A stretch of DNA of 5,881 nt, from NCBI GenBank assembly GCA_900770805.1, contig CAAGLP010000193.1, positions 1 to 5,881 of the forward strand, in the 5' to 3' direction. Position 1 is the stretch's first letter; each line of letters starts with the position of its first letter. Shown one piece after another: positions 1-5,510 of this stretch. The notes below the pieces were generated by a model, which worked only from the letters and a program-made list of their open reading frames with translations, made no database searches and was not told where the DNA came from. This DNA is from an uncultured Paraprevotella sp. GTDB taxonomy: Bacteria; Bacteroidota; Bacteroidia; Bacteroidales; Bacteroidaceae. The position numbers and the translations under genes were made by a program.

Positions 1-33
1 ACACTCTTTCCCTACACGACGCTCTTCCGATCT
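1..33 (+). other. Illumina sequencing adapter (non-genomic contamination)
   Basis: These 33 bases match, base for base, the standard Illumina TruSeq/paired-end read-1 adapter, from ACACTCTTTCC at the start to GCTCTTCCGATCT at the end. The match stops exactly where the adapter stops, at the T used for ligation to A-tailed inserts, and genomic sequence begins at about base 34. This is library construction sequence left on a contig end, not bacterial DNA, and no promoter, reading frame or start should be inferred from it. The match rests on my knowledge of the adapter sequence and is exact over its whole length, so chance is not a reasonable explanation. Confidence 0.98.
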
Positions 34-34
34 A

Positions 35-784
35 AAGGGAACGGGAGCAGACAAGATACAGCTGACAGACATTACCCATCCGACATCGGTGGAGGAAGAC
101 TACGATGCCGATAAGTTGCTCCTTGTCTGCGTACCTGTGTACGGAGGACATGCAGCACCCACGGCCTTGAAACGCATGGAAGGAATTCGTGGCAATGGTG
201 CTATGGCCGTGCCTGTAGTAGTTTACGGAAACCGTCATTATGAAAAGGCACTAAAAGAATTGGATTCGTTTCTCACGGAAAGAGGATTCCGTACTATTGC
301 GGCAGGTACATTCATAGGAGAACATTCCTATTCAACAGAACAGACACCCATTGCCGTTGGCAGGCCCGATGCCGATGATATAGCGTTTGCAGAACATTTC
401 GGGCAGAGAATAGCCATGAAATGGAATGATGCACCCAATGCCGATGCGGTAGACGTTGATGCTATAGAACTACCGGAGCAGGATGACAACATAATGCAAC
501 ATTTCAAGCAAACGGTTATGTCGTGGATGACGTCCGGCTTAAAGATGCCTGCATCACCACAGGCGGATGCCTCGCTATGCAATACATGCGGTACATGTGC
601 AGAACTATGCCCCACATCGGCTATCAGGAAGGGAAATTCTCAGGAAACGGATGCCACTCTGTGCATCAAATGCTGTGCTTGTGTGAAAGGATGCCCCGTT
701 CAGGCGAGAAACTTCCCCACTCCATTTGCTAAGTTATTGACAGAGAATTTCACTCAGCGAAAGGAGAACAAGTTTATAATATAG
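35..784 (+). CDS. Flavodoxin-like / 4Fe-4S ferredoxin fusion protein (EFR1-like), 5'-truncated by contig end
   Basis: The frame is open from the adapter junction to the TAG at 782-784, giving 249 visible residues. The N-terminal part resembles a flavodoxin-like domain: VCVPVYGGHAAP at about residues 31-42, followed by a VPVVVYGNRHYEKAL segment. The C-terminal part carries two classical [4Fe-4S] motifs of the form Cx2Cx2CxxxCP, with cysteines at residues 182, 185, 188, 192 and 210, 213, 216, 220. This order matches the EFR1 family, cytoplasmic proteins presumed to transfer electrons between FMN and iron-sulfur clusters; their partners are mostly unknown. The start is missing because the contig ends; relatives begin some 20-25 residues earlier, with the FMN phosphate-binding loop. 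The GTG at 89 is only an internal valine, since recognisable family sequence (GTGADKIQLTDITHP) precedes it. The next gene starts 10 nt downstream. Family assignment is good; the exact electron donor or acceptor cannot be told. Confidence 0.88.
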   Translation, partial: KGTGADKIQLTDITHPTSVEEDYDADKLLLVCVPVYGGHAAPTALKRMEGIRGNGAMAVPVVVYGNRHYEKALKELDSFLTERGFRTIAAGTFIGEHSYSTEQTPIAVGRPDADDIAFAEHFGQRIAMKWNDAPNADAVDVDAIELPEQDDNIMQHFKQTVMSWMTSGLKMPASPQADASLCNTCGTCAELCPTSAIRKGNSQETDATLCIKCCACVKGCPVQARNFPTPFAKLLTENFTQRKENKFII

Positions 785-794
785 AGTAGACCTA

Positions 795-1088
795 ATGTAT
801 AAAAAATTCATTATAACACAGGACGGAGTGTTGAAGTTCGGAAAGGTATATCTTCATCACGACCTACTATCGTACGGAGAGGATGGAACAGGCGGAGGAG
901 GCCTATGGGAACATGATCCTCTGCGTGGCGCAATAATATTATACGGACGTTCCTTTGAGTTCGGTCTTCCCAATTTCTCAATGCTAAAAAGGATTGACTG
1001 GCAAGGAGTGGGTGGTACTCCTTCTGCCTTGCTGTATCTTCCAAAATGGCCAGACAACTCAATAGTAGAACCCGTTTTTGTCAAATAA
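795..1088 (+). CDS. Conserved-looking 97-aa protein of unknown function
   Basis: An ATG-started reading frame of 97 codons follows the ferredoxin gene by 10 nt and ends 16 nt before the glutaredoxin-like start, so it is probably co-transcribed with both. I do not recognise a named domain. The protein has no signal peptide, membrane segment or cysteine. It is rich in glycine and aromatic residues, with a GTGGGG run at about residues 31-36, then LWEHDPLRGAIILYGRSFEFG and two further aromatic patches (RIDWQGVGG, YLPKWPDN). Alternating hydrophobic residues suggest a small all-beta cytoplasmic domain. From memory, similar short proteins occur in other Bacteroidales as hypothetical proteins, but I could not check this. 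That it is a real gene is supported by its tight fit between two real genes on the same strand and by protein-like composition. Function is unknown. Confidence 0.75.
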   Translation: MYKKFIITQDGVLKFGKVYLHHDLLSYGEDGTGGGGLWEHDPLRGAIILYGRSFEFGLPNFSMLKRIDWQGVGGTPSALLYLPKWPDNSIVEPVFVK

Positions 1089-1104
1089 TCAAACACTCGA
1101 AACC

Positions 1105-1431
1105 ATGATTAAAGTTTTTGTTATGCAAACATGTCCTGATTGTGCTGTTATCAAGGAAATAGCAAAGGACGATTTACGTTTTCAACTAATCGACATCGGA
1201 GAGCAGGCAAGAAACCTGAAGCAATTCCTCGCCTTGCGCGATAACGACCCTGCATTTGAACGCGTACGTCAACGCGGTACAATAGGTATACCATGTTTTG
1301 TGTTGGAGGATGGAACAATAACCTTTTCTTTGGAGAAGGCCACCGAAAGCATGAAGGACATACCTCAAGTATTGCCGGCGGAAGACATGCAGGAAGGCGC
1401 ATCTTGCAGCATTGATAGCACAGGGTGTTAG
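1105..1431 (+). CDS. Glutaredoxin-related protein (CPDC active site)
   Basis: This 108-residue protein has a thioredoxin fold of the glutaredoxin type. It opens with a beta strand IKVFVM leading into the active site CPDC (Cys10 and Cys13), followed by a helix, and has the cis-proline loop GTIGIPCFVLEDG (Pro63) that closes the active site. It fits the small bacterial 'glutaredoxin-related protein' group (COG4545-like) rather than classical GrxA/GrxC. It would act in the cytoplasm as a dithiol reductant or disulfide exchanger. I chose the ATG at 1105 because the strand leading to CPDC begins there; an in-frame TTG at 1078 would overlap the preceding gene and add nine poorly conserved-looking residues. 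Three extra cysteines stand out: Cys64 next to the cis-proline, and Cys101 and Cys108 in a tail where Cys108 is the last residue. The next gene, msrC, encodes an enzyme that needs a dithiol reductant, which makes this protein a plausible partner (inference). Confidence 0.85.
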   Translation: MIKVFVMQTCPDCAVIKEIAKDDLRFQLIDIGEQARNLKQFLALRDNDPAFERVRQRGTIGIPCFVLEDGTITFSLEKATESMKDIPQVLPAEDMQEGASCSIDSTGC

Positions 1432-1470
1432 AGAAGCACTTTGAAACAATACGTCATTATATCACAACAG

Positions 1471-1490
1471 AAGAAATGTAATAATTTCTT
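1471..1490 (+). repeat. Weak AT-rich inverted repeat upstream of msrC
   Basis: Within the 70-bp gap between the glutaredoxin-like gene and msrC, AAGAAAT (1471-1477) and ATTTCTT (1484-1490) are perfect inverted copies around a six-base loop. The stem has only one G-C pair and no T-run follows, so it is a poor terminator. It could be an operator-like site or chance. No convincing TTG/TAnnTTTG promoter was found in the gap, so msrC may be read from upstream. Confidence 0.3.
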
Positions 1491-1501
1491 TCCACTCACA
1501 C

Positions 1502-1981
1502 ATGGCAGAAACACTGATAGTAAACGGAAATAGCAAAGAGGAACTATACCAAAATCTATTTCCACAGATTGAATCACTTTTAGAAAATGAGGACGACATC
1601 ATTGCCAACATGGCAAACATATCGGCCTGTCTTTACGAGACCTTCCGCTTCTGGTGGGTAGGATTTTATCGCGTAGTTGGCGAAGAGCTGGTACTTGGAC
1701 CTTTTCAGGGACCGATAGCATGCACTCGAATAAAAAAGGGACGAGGAGTTTGTGGCACCACATGGCAAAAGGCCGAAACCATCATTGTGCCCGACGTGGA
1801 ACAATTCCCCGGGCATATTGCATGTAGCAGTGCCTCGCGATCGGAGATAGTCGTACCCCTGTTTCATAACAACGAGGTAGTTGCCGTTCTTGACATTGAT
1901 AGCGAATTCCTAAACACATTTGACGATACCGACAAATTATGGCTAGAAAGAATTGTCGCTCTACTTGCAGATGTTATGTAA
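1502..1981 (+). CDS. msrC: Free methionine-(R)-sulfoxide reductase (GAF-domain, MsrC/fRMsr)
   Basis: This 159-residue protein is a single GAF domain matching E. coli MsrC (YebR), which reduces free L-methionine-(R)-sulfoxide to methionine in the cytoplasm. Three cysteines sit in the family motifs: Cys74 in IACTRI, Cys84 in GRGVCGT and Cys108 in GHIACSSASRSEIVVP. Their spacing (10 then 24 residues) equals that of Cys84, Cys94 and Cys118 in the E. coli enzyme, so the catalytic and resolving cysteines are intact. FWWVGFYR near residue 50 and the VLDIDS segment near 130 are also typical. Length agrees with the family. The ATG at 1502 is right for the usual N-terminal helix; no Shine-Dalgarno sequence is visible, as is common in Bacteroidetes. 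The enzyme regenerates its cysteines with a thioredoxin or glutaredoxin system, and a glutaredoxin-like gene lies 70 bp upstream. The fabI promoter starts inside the last codons of this gene, so the two need not share a transcript. Confidence 0.95.
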   Translation: MAETLIVNGNSKEELYQNLFPQIESLLENEDDIIANMANISACLYETFRFWWVGFYRVVGEELVLGPFQGPIACTRIKKGRGVCGTTWQKAETIIVPDVEQFPGHIACSSASRSEIVVPLFHNNEVVAVLDIDSEFLNTFDDTDKLWLERIVALLADVM

Positions 1982-1995
1982 AATCACTATCTTTG
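1965..1995 (+). promoter_or_regulatory. Bacteroidetes-type promoter for fabI
   Basis: TTG at 1965-1967 and TATCTTTG at 1988-1995 match the Bacteroidetes primary sigma factor consensus (TTG at -33, TAnnTTTG at -7), separated by 20 bp, within the usual 19-21. The -33 part lies inside the end of msrC. Transcription would start at about 1999-2004, leaving a 5' leader of roughly 26-31 nt before the fabI ATG. The position directly before a gene and the full match to both elements support it; the assignment is by pattern only. Confidence 0.7.
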
Positions 1996-2008
1996 TAATT
2001 CAATTACA
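1994..2008 (+). promoter_or_regulatory. 15-bp palindrome overlapping the fabI promoter (candidate operator)
   Basis: TGTAATT (1994-2000), a central C (2001) and AATTACA (2002-2008) form a perfect dyad. It starts in the last two bases of the -7 element and covers the expected transcription start, a classical place for a repressor to block initiation. I know of no described regulator with exactly this site. Operators of other fatty-acid regulators (FabT, FapR) are also AT-rich palindromes, but those are Firmicutes systems. The sequence is certain; its function is inference. Confidence 0.45.
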
Positions 2009-2029
2009 GCACAATCTTAAGTCTATATT

Positions 2030-2887
2030 ATGAGTTACGGATTATTGAAAGGAAAGAGAGGTATTATTTTTGGTGCGCTGAACGAGCAATCTATTGCATG
2101 GAAAGTAGCGGTGAAGGCCGTGGAAGAAGGCGCAACCATCACTCTCTCAAATACAGCTATCGCTATTCGTATGGGTCAGGTCAATGACCTTGCCAAGCAA
2201 TTGAATTGCGAAGTAATAGCCGCTGACGCAACAAGCTACGAGGACCTGCAGGAAGTATTTCGTCGTTCACAGGAGGTTCTGGGTGGCAAGATAGATTTTG
2301 TGTTGCATTCCATCGGCATGTCGCCCAACGTGAGAAAAGATCGCACATACGATGATTTGGATTACAACATGCTGGGCAAGACATTGGACATCAGCGCCAT
2401 TTCTTTCCACAAGATGCTTCAGGCGGCCAAAAAACAGGATGCCATTGCCGAATACGGCTCCATTTTGGCTCTCACCTACATGGCAGCGCAACGTACCATG
2501 TTCGGATACAACGACATGGCCGACGCCAAGGCTCTTCTGGAATCCATAGCACGTAGCTTCGGCTATATCTATGGTCGAGAACACCATGTGCGCATAAACA
2601 CCATATCACAATCACCCACAATGACTACGGCTGGTAGTGGCATAAAGGGTATGGACAGGTTGTTCGACTTTGCCAACCGCATGTCGCCCCTGGGTAATGC
2701 CAGTGCCGACGAATGTGCCGACTATTGCATAGTGATGTTCTCGGATCTGACACGAAAGGTGACCATGCAGAATCTATTCCACGACGGAGGTTTCTCCAGC
2801 ATGGGCATGAGCCTGCGTGCCATGGCCACCTACGAGAAGGGATTGGAAGAGTACCTGGACGAGAATGGAAACCTCATTTACGGATAA
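2030..2887 (+). CDS. fabI: Enoyl-[acyl-carrier-protein] reductase (NADH), FabI type
   Basis: FabI reduces the trans-2-enoyl-ACP double bond in the last step of each fatty-acid elongation cycle (type II synthesis, cytoplasm). The 285-residue protein has the short-chain-dehydrogenase fold. It starts with the nucleotide-binding GIIFGALNEQSIAW (residues 11-24), a FabI variant of the Rossmann glycine motif, and has VLHSIG (91-96) after the fourth strand. The catalytic set is Tyr150 (LTYMAAQR), Tyr160 and Lys167 (GYNDMADAKALLES), spaced like Tyr146, Tyr156 and Lys163 of E. coli. The substrate-binding region follows as SQSPTMTTAGSGIKGM (193-208). It is about 23 residues longer than E. coli FabI, mostly at the C-terminal end (ATYEKGLEEYLDENGNLIYG), which fits the Bacteroidetes form. 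The ATG at 2030 matches the usual N-terminus MxYGLLKGKRG. A promoter and a palindrome lie just upstream, so it probably heads its own transcript. Confidence 0.97.
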   Translation: MSYGLLKGKRGIIFGALNEQSIAWKVAVKAVEEGATITLSNTAIAIRMGQVNDLAKQLNCEVIAADATSYEDLQEVFRRSQEVLGGKIDFVLHSIGMSPNVRKDRTYDDLDYNMLGKTLDISAISFHKMLQAAKKQDAIAEYGSILALTYMAAQRTMFGYNDMADAKALLESIARSFGYIYGREHHVRINTISQSPTMTTAGSGIKGMDRLFDFANRMSPLGNASADECADYCIVMFSDLTRKVTMQNLFHDGGFSSMGMSLRAMATYEKGLEEYLDENGNLIYG

Positions 2888-2896
2888 GGCTCCGTA
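2879..2896 (+). terminator. Small hairpin at the fabI stop codon (possible weak terminator or processing site)
   Basis: TACGGA (2879-2884) and TCCGTA (2891-2896) pair perfectly around a six-base loop, TAAGGC, which begins with the fabI stop codon TAA. Only a loose pyrimidine stretch (TTCTC) follows, so efficient intrinsic termination is doubtful. It might reduce read-through into the antiporter gene, mark a processing site, or be chance. Confidence 0.25.
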
Positions 2897-2932
2897 TTCT
2901 CAATTCCCAACTTATACACAATACAAGACCCA

Positions 2933-4078
2933 ATGGAATTGAAGAAAAACACCACCCCACCTCGCAAGACAGAGGATAACGGGGGAGTAATGCTCATGTT
3001 GCTGATATTCATTCTGGCAGGAGCTTTTTCCTCCATAGCACAAGAGATGGGGTGCGTGAACAGCGTGGTGAACATGACCCTATCAATACTGCCGGGTAGC
3101 TTTATCCTGGTGGGAATGTTCATTGCTTCATGTCTCGTTTCTCTGAGTATAGGCACCAGTTGCGGTACGATTGCCGCACTCACCCCCATTGCCGTTGGTA
3201 TAGCATCGGCAACCTCGGCCAATGTGCCCATGGCTACGGCCGTGGTGGTTGGAGGCAGCCTGTTCGGAGACAACCTGTCCTTCATCTCGGATACAACCAT
3301 TATGGCCACCAAGACACAGGGATGCAGGATGTCTGACAAATTCAAGGCAAACATAGGAATAGCCCTTCCTGCCTCTATAATTGCAATAATAGCATACCTG
3401 TTTATCGGGTCAGGCATAGAATCACAGACAGGAGGCGACATAGGCAATCCACTGAACGTACTGCCCTATCTGGTTGTCTTCATTCTGGCCATTGCCGGCA
3501 TGAACGTGATATGGGTACTGATAATGGGTATCATTACGGCAATTGTCTTGGCCTTGTCATATGGCACCATGGACATTCCCTCCATATGGGAAGCCATGCA
3601 GAAAGGTGTCTTGGGTATGCACGACTTGATTATCGTCACCATCATTGCAGCCGTTATCATTGACCAGTTGCGCAAGCGAGGAGCCATAGACTGGCTGATC
3701 ATGAACATGGGACGTATAATCTCCTCTCGCCGTGGAGCAGAACTGAGCATAGCGGGTGCCGTGGTAGCCGTGGACCTATTGACGGCCAACAATACCATAG
3801 CCATTCTGGCAGTAGGCCCTGTGGCACGAAGCATCTCGTATCGATATGGTATAGAAGCCAAACGCGCGGCCTCCATCCTGGACACCATGTCGTGCTTTGC
3901 ACAAGGCATCATTCCATGGGGAGCGCAATTGCTCATAGCAGCAGGTCTTGCATCCATAAATCCGCTTGACATAATTCCGTATTTATATTATCCGTACATC
4001 CTGGGTACGATTACCATTTTAAACATCATCTTCTACAAGAAGAAAGCAACAGACACAGATTGCCATGAGAAGAAATAA
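2933..4078 (+). CDS. NhaC-family Na+/H+ antiporter homologue, N-terminally short
   Basis: This 381-residue inner-membrane protein belongs to the NhaC antiporter family (COG1757), which exchanges Na+ for H+ or moves related substrates. The signature GDNLSFISDTTIMATKTQGC occupies residues 112-131, preceded by the helix pair IASCLVSLSIGTSCGTIAALTPIAVGIA (64-91). Hydrophobic segments are visible at about 18-36, 46-91, 100-111, 141-160, 176-210, 231-245, 271-299, 320-342 and 348-368; the longest ones hold more than one helix. A conserved-looking polar helix segment (AVDLLTANNTIAILAVGPVAR) lies near 279-299. Bacteroidales relatives I remember begin about 55-75 residues earlier with two further helices; here the protein opens with a polar 17-residue stretch straight before the helix LMLLIFILAGAF. 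No room exists for an upstream extension, since fabI ends 45 bp before. Substrate is unproven. The stop overlaps the next gene by 14 nt. Confidence 0.85.
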   Translation: MELKKNTTPPRKTEDNGGVMLMLLIFILAGAFSSIAQEMGCVNSVVNMTLSILPGSFILVGMFIASCLVSLSIGTSCGTIAALTPIAVGIASATSANVPMATAVVVGGSLFGDNLSFISDTTIMATKTQGCRMSDKFKANIGIALPASIIAIIAYLFIGSGIESQTGGDIGNPLNVLPYLVVFILAIAGMNVIWVLIMGIITAIVLALSYGTMDIPSIWEAMQKGVLGMHDLIIVTIIAAVIIDQLRKRGAIDWLIMNMGRIISSRRGAELSIAGAVVAVDLLTANNTIAILAVGPVARSISYRYGIEAKRAASILDTMSCFAQGIIPWGAQLLIAAGLASINPLDIIPYLYYPYILGTITILNIIFYKKKATDTDCHEKK

Positions 4079-4874
4079 ATCCATACAATTGTTTTCATGC
4101 CTGCTTGCAATAGTTGCAATGGGCTTGGTATCCTGCCAGCAGAATAACAAAAGTGGCAAGGAAGAGACTGAAATAACCGAGACACACTTCACCTTTGATT
4201 CCTTGCATATCAACAAGGATGTGGATGGTATTGCCACCATTGATTATGACTTCCACTTCCTGAAGGCGGAAAGCATTGTGGCTGACAGCATAAATGCCAA
4301 AATCAACGAACAATGCATTTCGGGCACTCACGACAAAGACATCAGCAAGGCAATCGCCACTACTATCGACAAAGAACTTGAAACCTTTAGAGCAGAGTTG
4401 GTGGAATTCTATGAACCGGACGACGAAACATACGGAGATATGAAATTCCATATCAGCAGAAAAGGACGCTTCTTGAACAATGCTGCTGATACCGTCATCA
4501 TATACCAATACACCATTGACCAGTATACAGGTGGTGCACATGGTTCATACATACCATTTACTCTGAACTTCTCCAAGAGGACTGGCCTTAGTATTGGCAT
4601 AGAAGATGTACTGGACATAACACATGAGGAGGCCATTCTGGACATCATGCTGACAAAACTGCTGAAGGACAATAACTGTGCCACTCGCGAAGAACTGATG
4701 GAAAAGACTGGCATACTGGGCTTGGGAGATCTGTACCTTACAGAAAACTTCCACCTTGGCGAGGACTCTATCACCTTCTGCTTCGGACAATACGACATTG
4801 CACCCTATTCCAGTGGCATAACGTATTTAAGCCTCAGTTATGATTCTCTGAAACAATACTTGAAGACAAAATAA
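4065..4874 (+). CDS. Lipoprotein with DUF4163/DUF3298 (RsiV-like) domains
   Basis: The 269-residue product begins with a lipoprotein signal: MRRNK, a hydrophobic core, and the lipobox LVSC with Cys24 as the likely lipidated residue, followed by a polar linker (QQNNKSGKEE). It should therefore be anchored in the cell envelope. The body matches the DUF4163-DUF3298 architecture shared with the extracellular part of RsiV: a first domain over about residues 50-165 containing the typical YTGGAHG (154-160), then a DUF3298 part over about 170-266 ending in FCFGQYDIAPYSSGITYLSLSYD (238-260). In Firmicutes RsiV this region binds lysozyme; no such role should be assumed here, as there is no anti-sigma domain or neighbouring sigma factor. 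The start codon lies inside the antiporter gene, overlapping it by 14 nt, which suggests translational coupling. No catalytic residues are recognised; function in Bacteroidetes is unknown. Confidence 0.85.
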   Translation: MRRNKSIQLFSCLLAIVAMGLVSCQQNNKSGKEETEITETHFTFDSLHINKDVDGIATIDYDFHFLKAESIVADSINAKINEQCISGTHDKDISKAIATTIDKELETFRAELVEFYEPDDETYGDMKFHISRKGRFLNNAADTVIIYQYTIDQYTGGAHGSYIPFTLNFSKRTGLSIGIEDVLDITHEEAILDIMLTKLLKDNNCATREELMEKTGILGLGDLYLTENFHLGEDSITFCFGQYDIAPYSSGITYLSLSYDSLKQYLKTK

Positions 4875-4880
4875 TAAACC

Positions 4881-4886
4881 GAGAGG
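4881..4886 (+). promoter_or_regulatory. Shine-Dalgarno-like site for rsmG
   Basis: GAGAGG ends three bases before the ATG at 4890. Most other starts in the window lack such a site, so it stands out, but the spacing is shorter than ideal and its contribution is uncertain. It supports the chosen rsmG start. Confidence 0.45.
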
Positions 4887-4889
4887 ATA

Positions 4890-5510
4890 ATGGAACTCAT
4901 CAACAAATACTTCCCCAACATTACGGAAGAGCAGCGCCAGCGCTTTGCTGCGCTCGACGCACTATACCGTGACTGGAATTCTAAAATCAATGTGATATCA
5001 CGCAAGGACATAGACAACCTTTACGAACATCACATTCTTCATTCTCTGGGAATAGCCCAGGTTATCAAATTCAAGCCTGGTACCCGCGTTATGGACCTCG
5101 GTACGGGTGGTGGTTTTCCCGGTATACCTTTGGCCATCATGTTCCCCGATGTGCACTTCCATCTTGTGGACAGCATAGGTAAGAAAATACGTGTGTGCGA
5201 TGAGGTACGTACAGCATTGGGACTTACAAACGTAACAACGGAATGGACACGTGGCGAGAACCTGAAGGACAAATATGACTTTGTCGTATCGAGAGCCGTG
5301 ATGCCATTGACCGACCTTGTGAAACTGGTGCGCAAGAACATCTCGCCCAAAGCACAGAATGCCATGCCCAACGGACTTATATGTCTGAAAGGCGGAGAGC
5401 TGGAGCACGAGGTTCTACCAATGAAGACACATACCCTCATCACCAGCCTTAGCGATTATTTTGAGGAAGAATTCTTTGAAACCAAAAAGGTTGTATATGT
5501 TTCATTATAA
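4890..5510 (+). CDS. rsmG: 16S rRNA (guanine527-N7)-methyltransferase RsmG
   Basis: RsmG (GidB) uses S-adenosylmethionine to methylate N7 of G527 in the decoding region of 16S rRNA; loss of this mark is known to give low-level streptomycin resistance. The 206-residue length equals that of the E. coli enzyme (207). The N-terminal helices contain LYRDWNSKINVISRKDIDNLYEHHILHSL (25-53 in part), characteristic of the family. The SAM-binding motif VMDLGTGGGFPGIPLAI lies at 67-83, the acidic ribose-binding residue Asp94 is in HLVDSIGKK, and TRGE (120-123) and VVSRAV (132-137) complete the core. The C-terminal LKGGEL and FFETKKVVYV are also typical. All key residues are present. It starts 15 nt after the lipoprotein stop and its end overlaps the next gene by 14 nt, so it is most likely co-translated with that hydrolase. 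Confidence 0.97.
   Translation: MELINKYFPNITEEQRQRFAALDALYRDWNSKINVISRKDIDNLYEHHILHSLGIAQVIKFKPGTRVMDLGTGGGFPGIPLAIMFPDVHFHLVDSIGKKIRVCDEVRTALGLTNVTTEWTRGENLKDKYDFVVSRAVMPLTDLVKLVRKNISPKAQNAMPNGLICLKGGELEHEVLPMKTHTLITSLSDYFEEEFFETKKVVYVSL

Noticed and set aside
89..784. GTG at 89 as the start of the ferredoxin gene
   Set aside because: In-frame sequence before it (35-88) reads as normal family sequence (GTGADKIQLTDITHP), so the valine is internal and the gene is cut by the contig end.
1078..1104. TTG at 1078 as the start of the glutaredoxin-like gene
   Set aside because: It would overlap the 97-aa gene and add nine residues before the strand that normally opens this fold; the ATG at 1105 fits better.
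1432..1501. Promoter for msrC in the gap before it
   Set aside because: A TTG exists at 1441-1443 but no TAnnTTTG follows at 19-21 bp; the best -7 look-alike, TAATTTCT, matches too poorly.
2878..3447. Long open frame of 189 codons on the minus strand, and another of 168 codons at 3466-3972
   Set aside because: Both are antisense to the antiporter gene, in a frame kept open by its hydrophobic codon pattern; no family resemblance is seen.
4065..4874. Lipoprotein as an anti-sigma factor of the RsiV kind
   Set aside because: It has only the exported domains; there is no cytoplasmic sigma-binding part, no single transmembrane anchor of that type, and no sigma factor gene nearby.
5125..5132. TACCTTTG, a -7 promoter match inside rsmG
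   Set aside because: No TTG lies at the right distance upstream and the site encodes the conserved SAM-binding region, so it is likely coincidence.
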